Source: an uncultured Collinsella sp. (GTDB lineage: Bacteria > Actinomycetota > Coriobacteriia > Coriobacteriales > Coriobacteriaceae). From it: a stretch of DNA of 64,000 bases. The notes beneath the pieces are model-generated. The model ran no database searches. It saw only the letters and a program-made list of their open reading frames with translations, and was not told the origin of the DNA. The stretch is from the NCBI GenBank assembly GCA_900541745.1, contig UQLA01000001.1, positions 62,001 through 126,000 on the forward strand, read 5' to 3'. The position numbers and the translations under genes are program-made. Below, in pieces: positions 17,657 through 26,042 of this stretch. Within the stretch, counting starts at the first letter, position 1; each line of letters opens with the position of its first letter.

Positions 17657-20251
17657 TTGAAGCTCATCATCGCCGAGAAAAACGACGCCGCGCGTCAGAT
17701 CGCCGAGCGGCTGTCCACGGGTAAGCCCAAAAAGGACAAGGTGTACAACACCGCCATCTACCGTTTTGAGTGGAAGGGCGAGGAGTGCGTGACGATTGGC
17801 CTTGCCGGTCACATCCTTGCGCCCGATTTTTGCGACAGCGTGCTGTTCGATAAAAAGCTGGGTTGGTATTCGGTCACCGAGGACGGCGAGATGCTGCCGG
17901 CCGACATGCCCGATGGCCTGGCCCGCCCGCCCTACGACACCAAGCGCAAGCCGTTCCTTGCCGATGGCATTTCCATCAAGGGCTGGAAGCTCGAGAGCCT
18001 GCCTTACCTCACCTGGGCACCCGTCATTAAGCTGCCGGCCGAGAAGGAGCTCATTCGCTCGCTCAAGAACCTTGCCAAGAAGTCTGACAGCGTCATCATC
18101 GCCACGGACTTCGACCGCGAGGGCGAGCTGATCGGTTCGGACGCCCTCAACAAGGTGCGTGAGGTGGCGCCCGACTTGCCGGTTGCCCGCGCTCAATACT
18201 CTTCGTTTACCAAGGCCGAGATCACGCACGCCTTCGATAATCTCGTCACGCTCGACCAGAATCTGGCCGACGCCGGCGAGAGCCGTCAGCACATCGACCT
18301 CATTTGGGGCGCGGTGCTCACGCGTTACCTGACGCTCGCCAAGTTTGGCGGCTTTGGTAACGTGCGCTCTGCCGGCCGCGTGCAGACGCCGACGCTTGCC
18401 CTGGTGGTCGAGCGCGAGCGCGAGCGCATGGCGTTTGTGCCCGAGGACTATTGGCAGATCCGCGGCATGGGCGCCGCGCAGGGTGCTGCCGAGGACGACC
18501 GCTTTAAGATTGCGCACAAGACGGCGCGCTTTACCGACAAGGATGCTGCTGAGACGGCGTACGGTCACGTTGACGGTGCCAAGACGGCAACCGTCGCCGC
18601 GGTGACCAAGCGTTCGCGCAAGCAGCAGCCGCCCACGCCGTTTGCGACCACCTCGCTGCAGGCTGCCGCCGCAGCCGAGGGCATCTCGCCTGCGCGTACG
18701 ATGCGCATCGCCGAGTCCCTCTACATGGCCGGTCTCATCAGCTACCCGCGTGTCGACAATACCGTGTACCCTGCGACGCTCGATCTGGGCGCCGTGGTGA
18801 GCGACCTGGCAAAGATCAACCCGGCGCTGGCGCCGGTGTGCAAAAAGGTGCTCGCCGGTCCCATGAAGCCCACGCGCGGCAAGGTCGAGACCACCGATCA
18901 CCCGCCTATCTATCCCACGGGCGAGGGCGATCCGTCCACGCTCGACGGTGGCCAGCGCAAGCTCTACGACCTCATCGCCCGTCGCTTCCTGGCAACGCTT
19001 ATGGGTCCCGCGACCATCGAGAACACCAAGCTCGAGCTCGACGTGAACGGTGAGCCGTTCGTGGCTTCGGGCGATGTGCTCGTGACCCCTGGCTTCCGCG
19101 AGGCCTACCCGTACGGCCTTAAACGCGATGAGCAGATGCCGCCGCTTGAGCAGGGCGATACGGTCGACGTATTCGACATTAAGCTCGAGGCCAAGCAGAC
19201 CGAGCCGCCCGCGCGCTACAGCCAGGGCAAGCTCGTGCAGGAGATGGAAAAGCGCGGCCTGGGCACCAAGTCCACGCGCGCGAGCATCATCGAGCGCCTG
19301 TATGCCGTGCGCTACCTCAAAAACGATCCGGTGGAGCCGAGCCAGCTGGGCATCGCCATCATCGACGCGCTTACGCAGTTTGCCCCGCGCATCACGAGCC
19401 CCGATATGACCAGCGAGCTCGATGGCGATATGACCCGCGTGGAGCGCGGCGAGGATACCGAAGAGCATGTCGTGACGCACTCGCGCGCGCTGCTGGCCGG
19501 CGTGCTCGACGAGCTGCTCAAGCACACACAGGAGCTGGGCGACGCCATCAGCGACGCCGTCACGGCCGATGCGCGCGTGGGCGCCTGCCCCAAGTGCGGC
19601 AAGGACCTGGTTATGAAGACGAGCGCCAAGACCCGCGGCAGCTTTATCGGCTGCATGGGCTGGCCCGACTGTGACGTGACCTATCCGGTGCCGAGCGGCG
19701 TCAAGGTAAGCCCGCTCGAGGGCGAGGCGGCCGTGTGCCCCGAGTGCGGTGCGCCGCGCATTAAGTGCCAGCCGTTCCGCCAGAAGGCCTTCGAGATTTG
19801 CGTGAACCCCACGTGCCCCACCAACTACGAGCCCGATCTTAAGGTGGGCGAGTGCAAGGTGTGCGCCGAAGCAGGACGCCATGGCGACCTGATCGCGCAC
19901 AAGAGCGAAAAGAGCGGCAAGCGCTTTATCCGCTGCACCAACTATGACGACTGCGGCGTGAGCTATCCGCTGCCGGCGCGCGGCAAGCTCGAGGCGACGG
20001 GCGAGACTTGCCCCGAGTGCGGCGCTCCCATCGTGGTGGTCAACACGGCGCGCGGCCCGTGGCGCATCTGCGTGAACATGGACTGCCCGACCAAGGAGAA
20101 GAAGCCCGCCCGCGGCCGCAAGACCACGACCAAGACGAGCACGGCTAAAAAGACGACGGCGGCAAAGAAGGCCACGGCGCCCAAAAAGACGACCGCCAAA
20201 AAGACGACGACCAAGAAGTCGACTACCAAAAAGACCGCTGCTGACAAGTAG
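17657..20251 (+). CDS. topA: Type IA DNA topoisomerase, archaeal-like TopA
   Basis: 864 residues. Toprim domain from KLIIAEKNDAARQIAERL to IIATDFDREGELIGSDAL; active-site tyrosine about Y363 in GLISYPRVDNTVYP; gate-domain RQHIDLIWGAVLTRYLTL and SAGRVQTPTLALV. From memory these stretches are closer to archaeal (haloarchaeal) TopA than to enteric TopA. Three to four C4 zinc ribbons follow (ACPKCGKDL, VCPECGAPR, CKVC, CPECGAP), then a Lys/Thr/Ala-rich tail of about 50 residues like those of actinobacterial TopA. Start TTG 17657, with GGAG 6 bases before. It lies 54 bases after hypB with no terminator between. Confidence 0.92.
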   Translation: MKLIIAEKNDAARQIAERLSTGKPKKDKVYNTAIYRFEWKGEECVTIGLAGHILAPDFCDSVLFDKKLGWYSVTEDGEMLPADMPDGLARPPYDTKRKPFLADGISIKGWKLESLPYLTWAPVIKLPAEKELIRSLKNLAKKSDSVIIATDFDREGELIGSDALNKVREVAPDLPVARAQYSSFTKAEITHAFDNLVTLDQNLADAGESRQHIDLIWGAVLTRYLTLAKFGGFGNVRSAGRVQTPTLALVVERERERMAFVPEDYWQIRGMGAAQGAAEDDRFKIAHKTARFTDKDAAETAYGHVDGAKTATVAAVTKRSRKQQPPTPFATTSLQAAAAAEGISPARTMRIAESLYMAGLISYPRVDNTVYPATLDLGAVVSDLAKINPALAPVCKKVLAGPMKPTRGKVETTDHPPIYPTGEGDPSTLDGGQRKLYDLIARRFLATLMGPATIENTKLELDVNGEPFVASGDVLVTPGFREAYPYGLKRDEQMPPLEQGDTVDVFDIKLEAKQTEPPARYSQGKLVQEMEKRGLGTKSTRASIIERLYAVRYLKNDPVEPSQLGIAIIDALTQFAPRITSPDMTSELDGDMTRVERGEDTEEHVVTHSRALLAGVLDELLKHTQELGDAISDAVTADARVGACPKCGKDLVMKTSAKTRGSFIGCMGWPDCDVTYPVPSGVKVSPLEGEAAVCPECGAPRIKCQPFRQKAFEICVNPTCPTNYEPDLKVGECKVCAEAGRHGDLIAHKSEKSGKRFIRCTNYDDCGVSYPLPARGKLEATGETCPECGAPIVVVNTARGPWRICVNMDCPTKEKKPARGRKTTTKTSTAKKTTAAKKATAPKKTTAKKTTTKKSTTKKTAADK

Positions 20252-20280
20252 CCGCACGGTCGAAACATCACCTAAAACAA

Positions 20281-20317
20281 AAACGAGCGAGGACCTCAAA
20301 ATCCTCGCTCGTTTTTT
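20281..20317. terminator. Bidirectional terminator between topA and the zinc-ribbon gene
   Basis: 13-bp stem AAACGAGCGAGGA / TCCTCGCTCGTTT with T6 on the plus strand and an A run on the other side. It serves convergent genes. Confidence 0.88.
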
Positions 20318-20319
20318 AT

Positions 20320-20377
20320 CCGGCAGTTAGGGACGTTCCTTTTCTGCCGGCAGTTTAGGAACGTCCCTAACTGCCGG
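20320..20377. repeat. 58-bp inverted repeat (20-bp perfect arms)
   Basis: Arms 20320-20339 and 20358-20377 are perfect complements; each contains GTTAGGGACGTTCC or its complement. The 18-base centre contains CTGCCGGCAG, itself a palindrome. An extragenic palindrome of the GGGACGTTCC type. Confidence 0.82.
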
Positions 20378-20395
20378 CTCGGGAACGAGAAAGCG

Positions 20396-21379
20396 CTAGT
20401 TCACTTCGACGGGTTTGGCGCCGGGATAGCGCTCCTCAAAGTCTAGGCGGTACTTATTGTCATTGGTGCCCGCCACGTTGTCGCGCGACAGCGGCGCCAC
20501 GATCTCATTCTTGTGGTCCGCAGGCTTGGCGTATTTCAGGCTGATCTCCCAGGCATCACAGATTGCGTCAATGCGGTGATCCAGGTCGTCATACAGGGCA
20601 ACGATGTCTTTCCAGGAACTGTAGTTCTTAGAGCTCGTCGGGACGTCCAGGTCCTCGACGATGTCGTAATACTGCTCGATGGTGTCCTCTGTGCGCTCGG
20701 CGACGTCGGCGAGATTTTGACGGGTGGTGCGATCTTCTTCCAGATAGCTGCCGTTGAAGTTCTGCGCGCAGCCACGGACGTAGTTGTCGAGGTCTTCGAG
20801 CAAGTCGTAGTATTCGCTCAGTCGGCGGTAGAGGTTCTGCTCGGAGAGCGTTGCTTCGCCGTCATCCTCGTCGTCATCGTCATCATCGTCGTACAGGCTG
20901 TTGGGATCGCCGAGAGGCTTTAGGTCATCGTCGCCGACGTCATGGTGCAGCTTAGCTACCTCGGTAGTCGTCTGCGTGGCGGCGTTGTCGAAAGGCTTGA
21001 TCACAAAGAAAACGACCAGGGCGATGATGATTGCCACCAGCACAACGATAACGGCGATAAGCGGCCCGGTGCCGCTCTTTTTGGGGGCGGGGGTCTGTGG
21101 CGAAGCGGGCGCGTATGCGGGAGCCGGCTGCTGTTGGGGCGAGCCGCTCGCGACGGGTATGCGCTGCGTGGTCTCGACGGCCGCGGGGCTTGCGGCGGGG
21201 TCGGGGCGATAGGCGAGGGGGTCGTCCGCCTTGGCTTGCGGCGTATCAAGGGAGCCGGTCTGCTCAAAAGCGGGCTGGCTATCGCTCGCGGTTGTTTGCT
21301 CAACGGGTGCACCGCACGAGGTGCAGAACTTGGCATTATCTGCAAGAAGCTTGCCGCACGAGGCGCAATACCGAGACAT
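20396..21379 (-). CDS. Zinc-ribbon membrane protein of unknown function
   Basis: 327 residues. N-terminal zinc ribbon CASCGKLL...FCTSCG (Cys 5, 8, 19, 22), a Pro/Ala/Gln-rich linker, one membrane helix around residue 100-123 (LIAVIVVLVAIIIALVVFFV), then an external region with a run of aspartates (YDDDDDDDEDDG) and a helical C-terminal half (YYDLLEDLDNYVRGC). Topology: ribbon inside, helical part outside. Such proteins are common in Coriobacteria but their role is not known to me. ATG 21379 is chosen because AAAGGAG precedes it; an upstream start adds six residues. Confidence 0.8.
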   Translation of the reverse strand: MSRYCASCGKLLADNAKFCTSCGAPVEQTTASDSQPAFEQTGSLDTPQAKADDPLAYRPDPAASPAAVETTQRIPVASGSPQQQPAPAYAPASPQTPAPKKSGTGPLIAVIVVLVAIIIALVVFFVIKPFDNAATQTTTEVAKLHHDVGDDDLKPLGDPNSLYDDDDDDDEDDGEATLSEQNLYRRLSEYYDLLEDLDNYVRGCAQNFNGSYLEEDRTTRQNLADVAERTEDTIEQYYDIVEDLDVPTSSKNYSSWKDIVALYDDLDHRIDAICDAWEISLKYAKPADHKNEIVAPLSRDNVAGTNDNKYRLDFEERYPGAKPVEVN

Positions 21380-21447
21380 TGCCACTCCTTTCGCCACATT
21401 TCAATGCAATACGACGATTATACCCAGCGCCCAAAAATCCCCATCAT

Positions 21448-21516
21448 AAGTTGCGGTGAAATAGGGACTGTTTGGCGGTCTCAGAGCTTCAATCAGTCCC
21501 TATTTCACCGCAACTT
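21448..21516. repeat. 69-bp element with perfect 23-bp inverted arms
   Basis: Arms 21448-21470 and 21494-21516 are exact complements (cores GTGAAATAGGGACTG and CAGTCCCTATTTCAC) around a 23-base centre. It lies between the divergent zinc-ribbon and tmk genes. Arms this long suggest a mobile palindromic element more than a simple operator. Confidence 0.82.
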
Positions 21517-21618
21517 TGGAAAGGCACCTTTAGCCATTGGGGACGCACCGAGCACTGGGGTATCATGGCTTGGTTAATATATCTGCATTTACGCGCCTTG
21601 TAGGAAGGGGCTGCGCCC

Positions 21619-22302
21619 ATGGCTTTTGAGCCCGCTCAACATAGCTTTATCACGCTCGAGGGCGTCGATGGCGCCGGCAAGTCCACGCAGGCGCGCCTGC
21701 TCGCCCGTGCGCTCGAACTTGCTGGCTACCAGGTTGTGAGCCTGCGCGAGCCGGGCGGCACCGCCATCAGCGAAAAGATCCGTGCTCTGCTGCTCGACCC
21801 CGCCAATACGGCGATGGGCGACACCTGCGAGTTGCTGCTCTACGAGGCAGCGCGCGCCCAGTTGGTACATGAGGTCATCGCGCCCGCCCTCGCGGCCGGC
21901 AAGGTGGTTCTGTGCGACCGCTTCTACGATTCCACGACCTGCTACCAGGCATTTGCCGACGGCCTCGATCGCCAGATGGTGCGCGATGCCAACAACCTGG
22001 CCGTCGCGGGGACGCACCCGGCGCTCACGCTCGTCTACCACATCACGCCCGAGCAGGCAGCGCTGCGCATGGCAGCCCGTGGCGCGGCAGATCGCATGGA
22101 GGCAAAAGGCACGGCTTTCCAGGAGCGTGTTTACCAGGGATTTTGTGCCATTGCTGCCGAGGAGCCAAACCGCGTAAAGCTCATCGACGCCACCGCGCCC
22201 ATCGAGGAAGTCTTTGCGAAGACGGTCGAGCAGGTTCGCGCGTACGGTCTCGACATTCCACAAGATGCCGTCGCCGCCGCGCTTGCCAAGGAGGCCGAGT
22301 AA
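21619..22302 (+). CDS. tmk: Thymidylate kinase
   Basis: 227 residues. P-loop LEGVDGAGKSTQ, the DR(F/Y) motif in VLCDRFYDSTTCYQAF, and the lid RGAADRME. It phosphorylates dTMP to dTDP. It is followed 1 base later by holB and then ricT, the same order as in Bacillus (tmk-holB-yaaT), so this is a conserved replication-linked operon. Confidence 0.96.
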   Translation: MAFEPAQHSFITLEGVDGAGKSTQARLLARALELAGYQVVSLREPGGTAISEKIRALLLDPANTAMGDTCELLLYEAARAQLVHEVIAPALAAGKVVLCDRFYDSTTCYQAFADGLDRQMVRDANNLAVAGTHPALTLVYHITPEQAALRMAARGAADRMEAKGTAFQERVYQGFCAIAAEEPNRVKLIDATAPIEEVFAKTVEQVRAYGLDIPQDAVAAALAKEAE

Positions 22303-22303
22303 C

Positions 22304-23431
22304 ATGGCCCCCGCTCAGGCAAGCCTGCTGGCCAAGCTCGACACCCAAGACCGCGTGCGCGATTTTTTGACCAACGCCGTCGCCAGCGGCCGCGCATCGC
22401 ACGCCTACCTGTTTTTGGGCGCCCCCGGCGCCGGCAAGCTCGACGCCGCATGGGCGCTTGCCCAGGCATTCCTGTGCGAGCAGGACGGCTGTGGCTCGTG
22501 CGACAGCTGCGTACGTGTCGCCCGCCATACGCACCCCGACGTGCACTATTACACGCCCGAGAGCGCCACGGGCTACCTCATTGCCCAGACCCGCGAGCTG
22601 CTCGATGACGTGCCGCTAGCGCCCATCCGCGCCAAGGCCAAGGTCTACATCATCGACCGCGCTGAGCAGCTGCGCGCCAACACCGCCAACGCGCTGCTCA
22701 AGACGCTCGAGGAGCCGCCCGAGGGCGTTATGTTTATCTTGCTGGGCACCTCGGCAGACGTGATGCTGCCCACAATCGTGAGCCGCTGCCAGTGCGTGCC
22801 GTTTCGGCTGGTGTCGCCCGCCGTGGCCGCGCAGGCCGTGAGTCGCGCGACGGGCCAGGATCTCGCACGCTGTCGCATGGCGGTCGCCGTGGCGGGGAGC
22901 CCCACGCGCGGCATCGAGTTCTTTAAGAGCGCCGAGCGCCAGGATGCTCGCCGCCAGATGGTCCGCGCCATCGATTCGCTCATCGCTGCCGACGAGGCCG
23001 ATGTGCTCAGTCGCGCCAAGTCGCTCATCGTCGCCGTCAAGGCGCCGCTCGCCGAGGTCAAGTCCACGCAGGAAAAGGTGCTCGAGCAAAATGCCGACTA
23101 CCTGTCGCGTGGAGCATTGAAGCAGCTTGAGGACCGCAACAAGCGCGAACTCAACGCGCGCGAGCGTTCGGGTATCATGGAAGCGCTGGCGAGCGCGCGG
23201 ACGCTCATGCGCGACGTGCTGTTGACGCTTCAGGATGAGGCGGCAGACGTCGTGAACGAAGACGTGCGCGACACGATCGGGCGGCTTGCCGCGGCGACGA
23301 ATGTTGCGGGTGCCACCCGGGCGCTCGAGGCGGTCGCGACCGCCGAGCGCAACATCGCCAGAAACGTTACTCCCCAGCTGGCCATCGAGGTCATGCTGTT
23401 CGATATCAGGAAGGCACTGAAATGCCGTTAG
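22304..23431 (+). CDS. holB: DNA polymerase III subunit delta'
   Basis: 375-residue clamp-loader subunit. AAA+ fold with a changed P-loop GAPGAGKLDAA, zinc site CEQDGCGSCDSC...H, IIDRAEQLRANTANALLKTL as Walker B region, and the IVSRCQ sensor motif. Unlike true ATPases of the loader, delta' is usually non-hydrolytic. The start ATG 22304 lies 1 base after the tmk stop. Its end overlaps the ricT start by 10 bases. Confidence 0.93.
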   Translation: MAPAQASLLAKLDTQDRVRDFLTNAVASGRASHAYLFLGAPGAGKLDAAWALAQAFLCEQDGCGSCDSCVRVARHTHPDVHYYTPESATGYLIAQTRELLDDVPLAPIRAKAKVYIIDRAEQLRANTANALLKTLEEPPEGVMFILLGTSADVMLPTIVSRCQCVPFRLVSPAVAAQAVSRATGQDLARCRMAVAVAGSPTRGIEFFKSAERQDARRQMVRAIDSLIAADEADVLSRAKSLIVAVKAPLAEVKSTQEKVLEQNADYLSRGALKQLEDRNKRELNARERSGIMEALASARTLMRDVLLTLQDEAADVVNEDVRDTIGRLAAATNVAGATRALEAVATAERNIARNVTPQLAIEVMLFDIRKALKCR

Positions 23432-25122
23432 TCGTACCCGTTAAGTTTACCTACGCCTCGCGCGACCTGTGGTTTGACCCGCAGGATCTGGATATCCTCG
23501 AGGCCGATTATGCCATTTGCTCCACTGAGCGCGGGACCGAGATCGGCCTGGTCACGGCCGATCCCTTCGAGGTGCCGCTCGACGAAATCGGCCAGCCGCT
23601 CAAGCCCGTGCTGCGCGTAGCGAGCGACATCGACCTGCAGCTTGCCGACGACCTGGCTATCCAGGGTGACGAGGCCATGGTCGACTTCCGCCGCCTGGTC
23701 AAGGAGCTCGACCTCGAGATGAAGCCGGTCGGCGTCGAGTACCTGTTCGGCGGCGAGAAGGCCGTGTTCTACTTTGCGGCCGAGGAGCGCGTCGATTTTC
23801 GTCAGCTCGTCAAGGACCTGTCCTCGACGCTGCACATTCGCGTCGACATGCGCCAGATCGGTGTGCGCGACGAGACCCGTCTGGTGGGCGGCTATGCCCA
23901 ATGCGGACAGGAGCTCTGCTGCACACGCTTTGGCGGACAGTTTGAGCCCGTCTCGATTCGCATGGCAAAAGAGCAGGACCTGCCGCTCAACTCGTCCAAG
24001 ATTAGCGGCGTCTGCGGCCGCCTGATGTGCTGCCTGCGCTACGAGTTCGAGGCGTACAAGGACTTTAAGAGCCGCGCGCCCAAAAAGAAGACGCTTATCG
24101 ATACGCCGCTTGGCAAGGCGCGCATCCAGGAATATGACACGCCGCGTGAGCAGCTGGTGTTGCGCCTGGAGAACGGCAAAGTCTTTAAGGTCAACCTGGC
24201 CGACATGACCTGCTCTGAGGGCTGCAAAAAGAAGGCCGCCGAGCAGGGCTGCAACTGCCGTCCCGACTGCGTGACGCGCGATGTGCTCGAGCGCATCGAG
24301 TCGCCCGAGATGCGCCTGGCGCTAATGGAGCTCGACCGCGAGAACGGCGTCGACGTGGGCGATGGCCTGTCGAGCGCCGACCGTCTGGCGGGGACGACGA
24401 TGCCCAAGCGCCGCCGTCGCGATGCGGACGCCGATACTCGTGCCGGTCAGAGCCAGGGCGAGGGTCGCGGCCGCGGTAAGGGTCGCGGCAAGGCCGAGGC
24501 ACCCGAGGCCGAGGAGGCTGCCGGTGGACGTCGCCGCCGCAAGCGCTCGGGTTCGGGCGATGCCGGCGAGGCCGCTCCCGCAGGCAAGAACTCCTCCCGC
24601 GAGCGCGAGGCCCAGCAGCCTCAGCAGCAGAATCGCGGCGGTGGCATGAATCCCACGCGCCGTCGCCGCCGCCATTTGTCGAGCGAGGAGCGCGAGGACG
24701 CCTTCCGCGCCGCAGCCGCTCGCGAAGCCGGTGCCGCCCCCAAGGGTGGTTCGGGTTCTGATACGCCTGCCGACAAGGGTGGCAAGCAGCGCAACGATGA
24801 CGAGCGCACCCCGCGTCCGCGTCGTCGCCATTCCTCGGGCACGCAGCAAAAGCCCTCGGTGCCCTCCGTGGCCGATCAGGTCTCGGACGGCGAGGTCAAG
24901 GTCACGCGCCGTCGCCCCGGAGATGGCGGAGGGGCGGCAGCCAAGGTCGCACGCGGCGCTGCTCGCGACGAACGCGAGTCGCGCGAAGATCGTGGTGGCG
25001 AGGGTTCAGCCGACCAGGGCCAAAAGCGCCGTCGCCGTCGTCGTTCCCGCAAGCCGCGCCAGGATGGTGGCGAGGGCTCGACCCAAAACTCGTCCGCACC
25101 GCAACCGCCCACCGGCGAATAG
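23422..25122 (+). CDS. ricT: PSP1-domain protein RicT (YaaT) with a long basic tail
   Basis: 566 residues. The first 290 match YaaT/RicT: VVPVKFTYASRDLWFD, the PSP1 core, and the cysteine clusters QCGQELCC and GVCGRLMCCLRYE, which in Bacillus RicT help bind iron-sulfur clusters in the RicAFT complex. Residues after about 310 are an Arg/Gly/Ser/Gln-rich disordered region with RRRRR-like patches (KRRRRRRSRKPRQ near the end), which suggests RNA binding. RicA and RicF are not in the window. Start ATG 23422 overlaps holB. Confidence 0.88.
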   Translation: MPLVVPVKFTYASRDLWFDPQDLDILEADYAICSTERGTEIGLVTADPFEVPLDEIGQPLKPVLRVASDIDLQLADDLAIQGDEAMVDFRRLVKELDLEMKPVGVEYLFGGEKAVFYFAAEERVDFRQLVKDLSSTLHIRVDMRQIGVRDETRLVGGYAQCGQELCCTRFGGQFEPVSIRMAKEQDLPLNSSKISGVCGRLMCCLRYEFEAYKDFKSRAPKKKTLIDTPLGKARIQEYDTPREQLVLRLENGKVFKVNLADMTCSEGCKKKAAEQGCNCRPDCVTRDVLERIESPEMRLALMELDRENGVDVGDGLSSADRLAGTTMPKRRRRDADADTRAGQSQGEGRGRGKGRGKAEAPEAEEAAGGRRRRKRSGSGDAGEAAPAGKNSSREREAQQPQQQNRGGGMNPTRRRRRHLSSEEREDAFRAAAAREAGAAPKGGSGSDTPADKGGKQRNDDERTPRPRRRHSSGTQQKPSVPSVADQVSDGEVKVTRRRPGDGGGAAAKVARGAARDERESREDRGGEGSADQGQKRRRRRRSRKPRQDGGEGSTQNSSAPQPPTGE

Positions 25123-25185
25123 TGCCCGCAAACGGATTTAACCTGCCTGACCCCAAACGCGTCGGGGTACCATAGCGCTGAATCA

Positions 25186-25221
25186 ACAACCCTCCCTGCG
25201 ACCGAGCGTAGGGAGGGTTGT
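25186..25221 (+). promoter_or_regulatory. Hairpin covering the comF ribosome site
   Basis: Stem ACAACCCTCCCTGCG / CGTAGGGAGGGTTGT (14 of 15 paired) with loop ACCGAG. The right arm contains GGGAGGG, the only good ribosome-binding sequence for the GTG start at 25225, so folding would hide it. There is no T run, so it is a weak terminator at best. Confidence 0.6.
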
Positions 25222-25224
25222 GTC

Positions 25225-26031
25225 GTGAAGAGACATTTGAATGTGTTGGGATGCCTGCAAGGTGCCGGCATCCTACCGTTTGCGGACGAATTGCTACCGT
25301 TTGCCGAGCGGGCGGCGCACGAGGCGCTTGAGGCGTTGTCGCCCACGCGATGCGCCGGCTGCGAGCGCTCCGGCGCGCTTATTTGCCAAGACTGCTTGGC
25401 GGCGCTTGCGCTCATCGACCCGCGGCATAGCTGCACTCGATGCGGCGCCCCGTTTGGAGACTTGCTGTGCACCGAGTGCTCGGTCGAGGGTACGTTCTCG
25501 GCGATGGCCGAAGCACTCGACCGGTGCCTGGCATGTGCCGTTTACACGCATCCGCTGCCGCGGATCATTAAAGCGTACAAAGACGCGGGCGAGCGACGTC
25601 TGGCGCCGTATCTGGCAGAGCTGCTATACGACACCGCCTTACATGCCCAGGTCGCGGCACCCGATCGCTTAGGCGGTGTGTTGTCCGGCGCCGATGCAGT
25701 GGTGTTTGTGCCCGCGACGGCGGCGGCGTTTCGGCGACGCGGCTTCGATCATATGGAAGCCATCGCGCGCCCATTTTGCGAGCTGTCGGGTGTTCCGCTG
25801 CTCGACGCCCTCGTTAAGTACGGCCATGGCGACCAGCGTGAACTCGGTCGTGAAGAACGCCGTGAACGCGCCCGAGGCATGTACGAGACCGTTGAGGACG
25901 TGCGGGGCCGCCGCCTGCTGCTTATCGACGACGTTATCACCACGGGTGCGACGATGGCAGCGGCTTCGGCGGAGCTCAAGCGCGCTGGTGCCGCGGCTGT
26001 TGATGGCCTCGCTATCGCACGCGTTTGGTAG
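25225..26031 (+). CDS. comF: ComF-family phosphoribosyltransferase-like protein
   Basis: 268 residues. N-terminal zinc-finger cysteines (RCAGC, ICQDC, SCTRCGAPFGDLLCTEC) and a C-terminal phosphoribosyltransferase fold with the PRPP loop LLLIDDVITTGATM. In naturally competent bacteria ComF helps DNA uptake or recombination; here the role is inferred from the family only. The start is GTG 25225 behind GGGAGGG. Confidence 0.92.
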   Translation: MKRHLNVLGCLQGAGILPFADELLPFAERAAHEALEALSPTRCAGCERSGALICQDCLAALALIDPRHSCTRCGAPFGDLLCTECSVEGTFSAMAEALDRCLACAVYTHPLPRIIKAYKDAGERRLAPYLAELLYDTALHAQVAAPDRLGGVLSGADAVVFVPATAAAFRRRGFDHMEAIARPFCELSGVPLLDALVKYGHGDQRELGREERRERARGMYETVEDVRGRRLLLIDDVITTGATMAAASAELKRAGAAAVDGLAIARVW

Positions 26032-26042
26032 GGGTGATTCGT

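Noticed and set aside
16868..20299. 1143-codon open frame on the minus strand
   Set aside because: It is the antisense of topA and hypB, rich in Arg, His and Leu with no domain likeness; the plus-strand genes have clear motifs.
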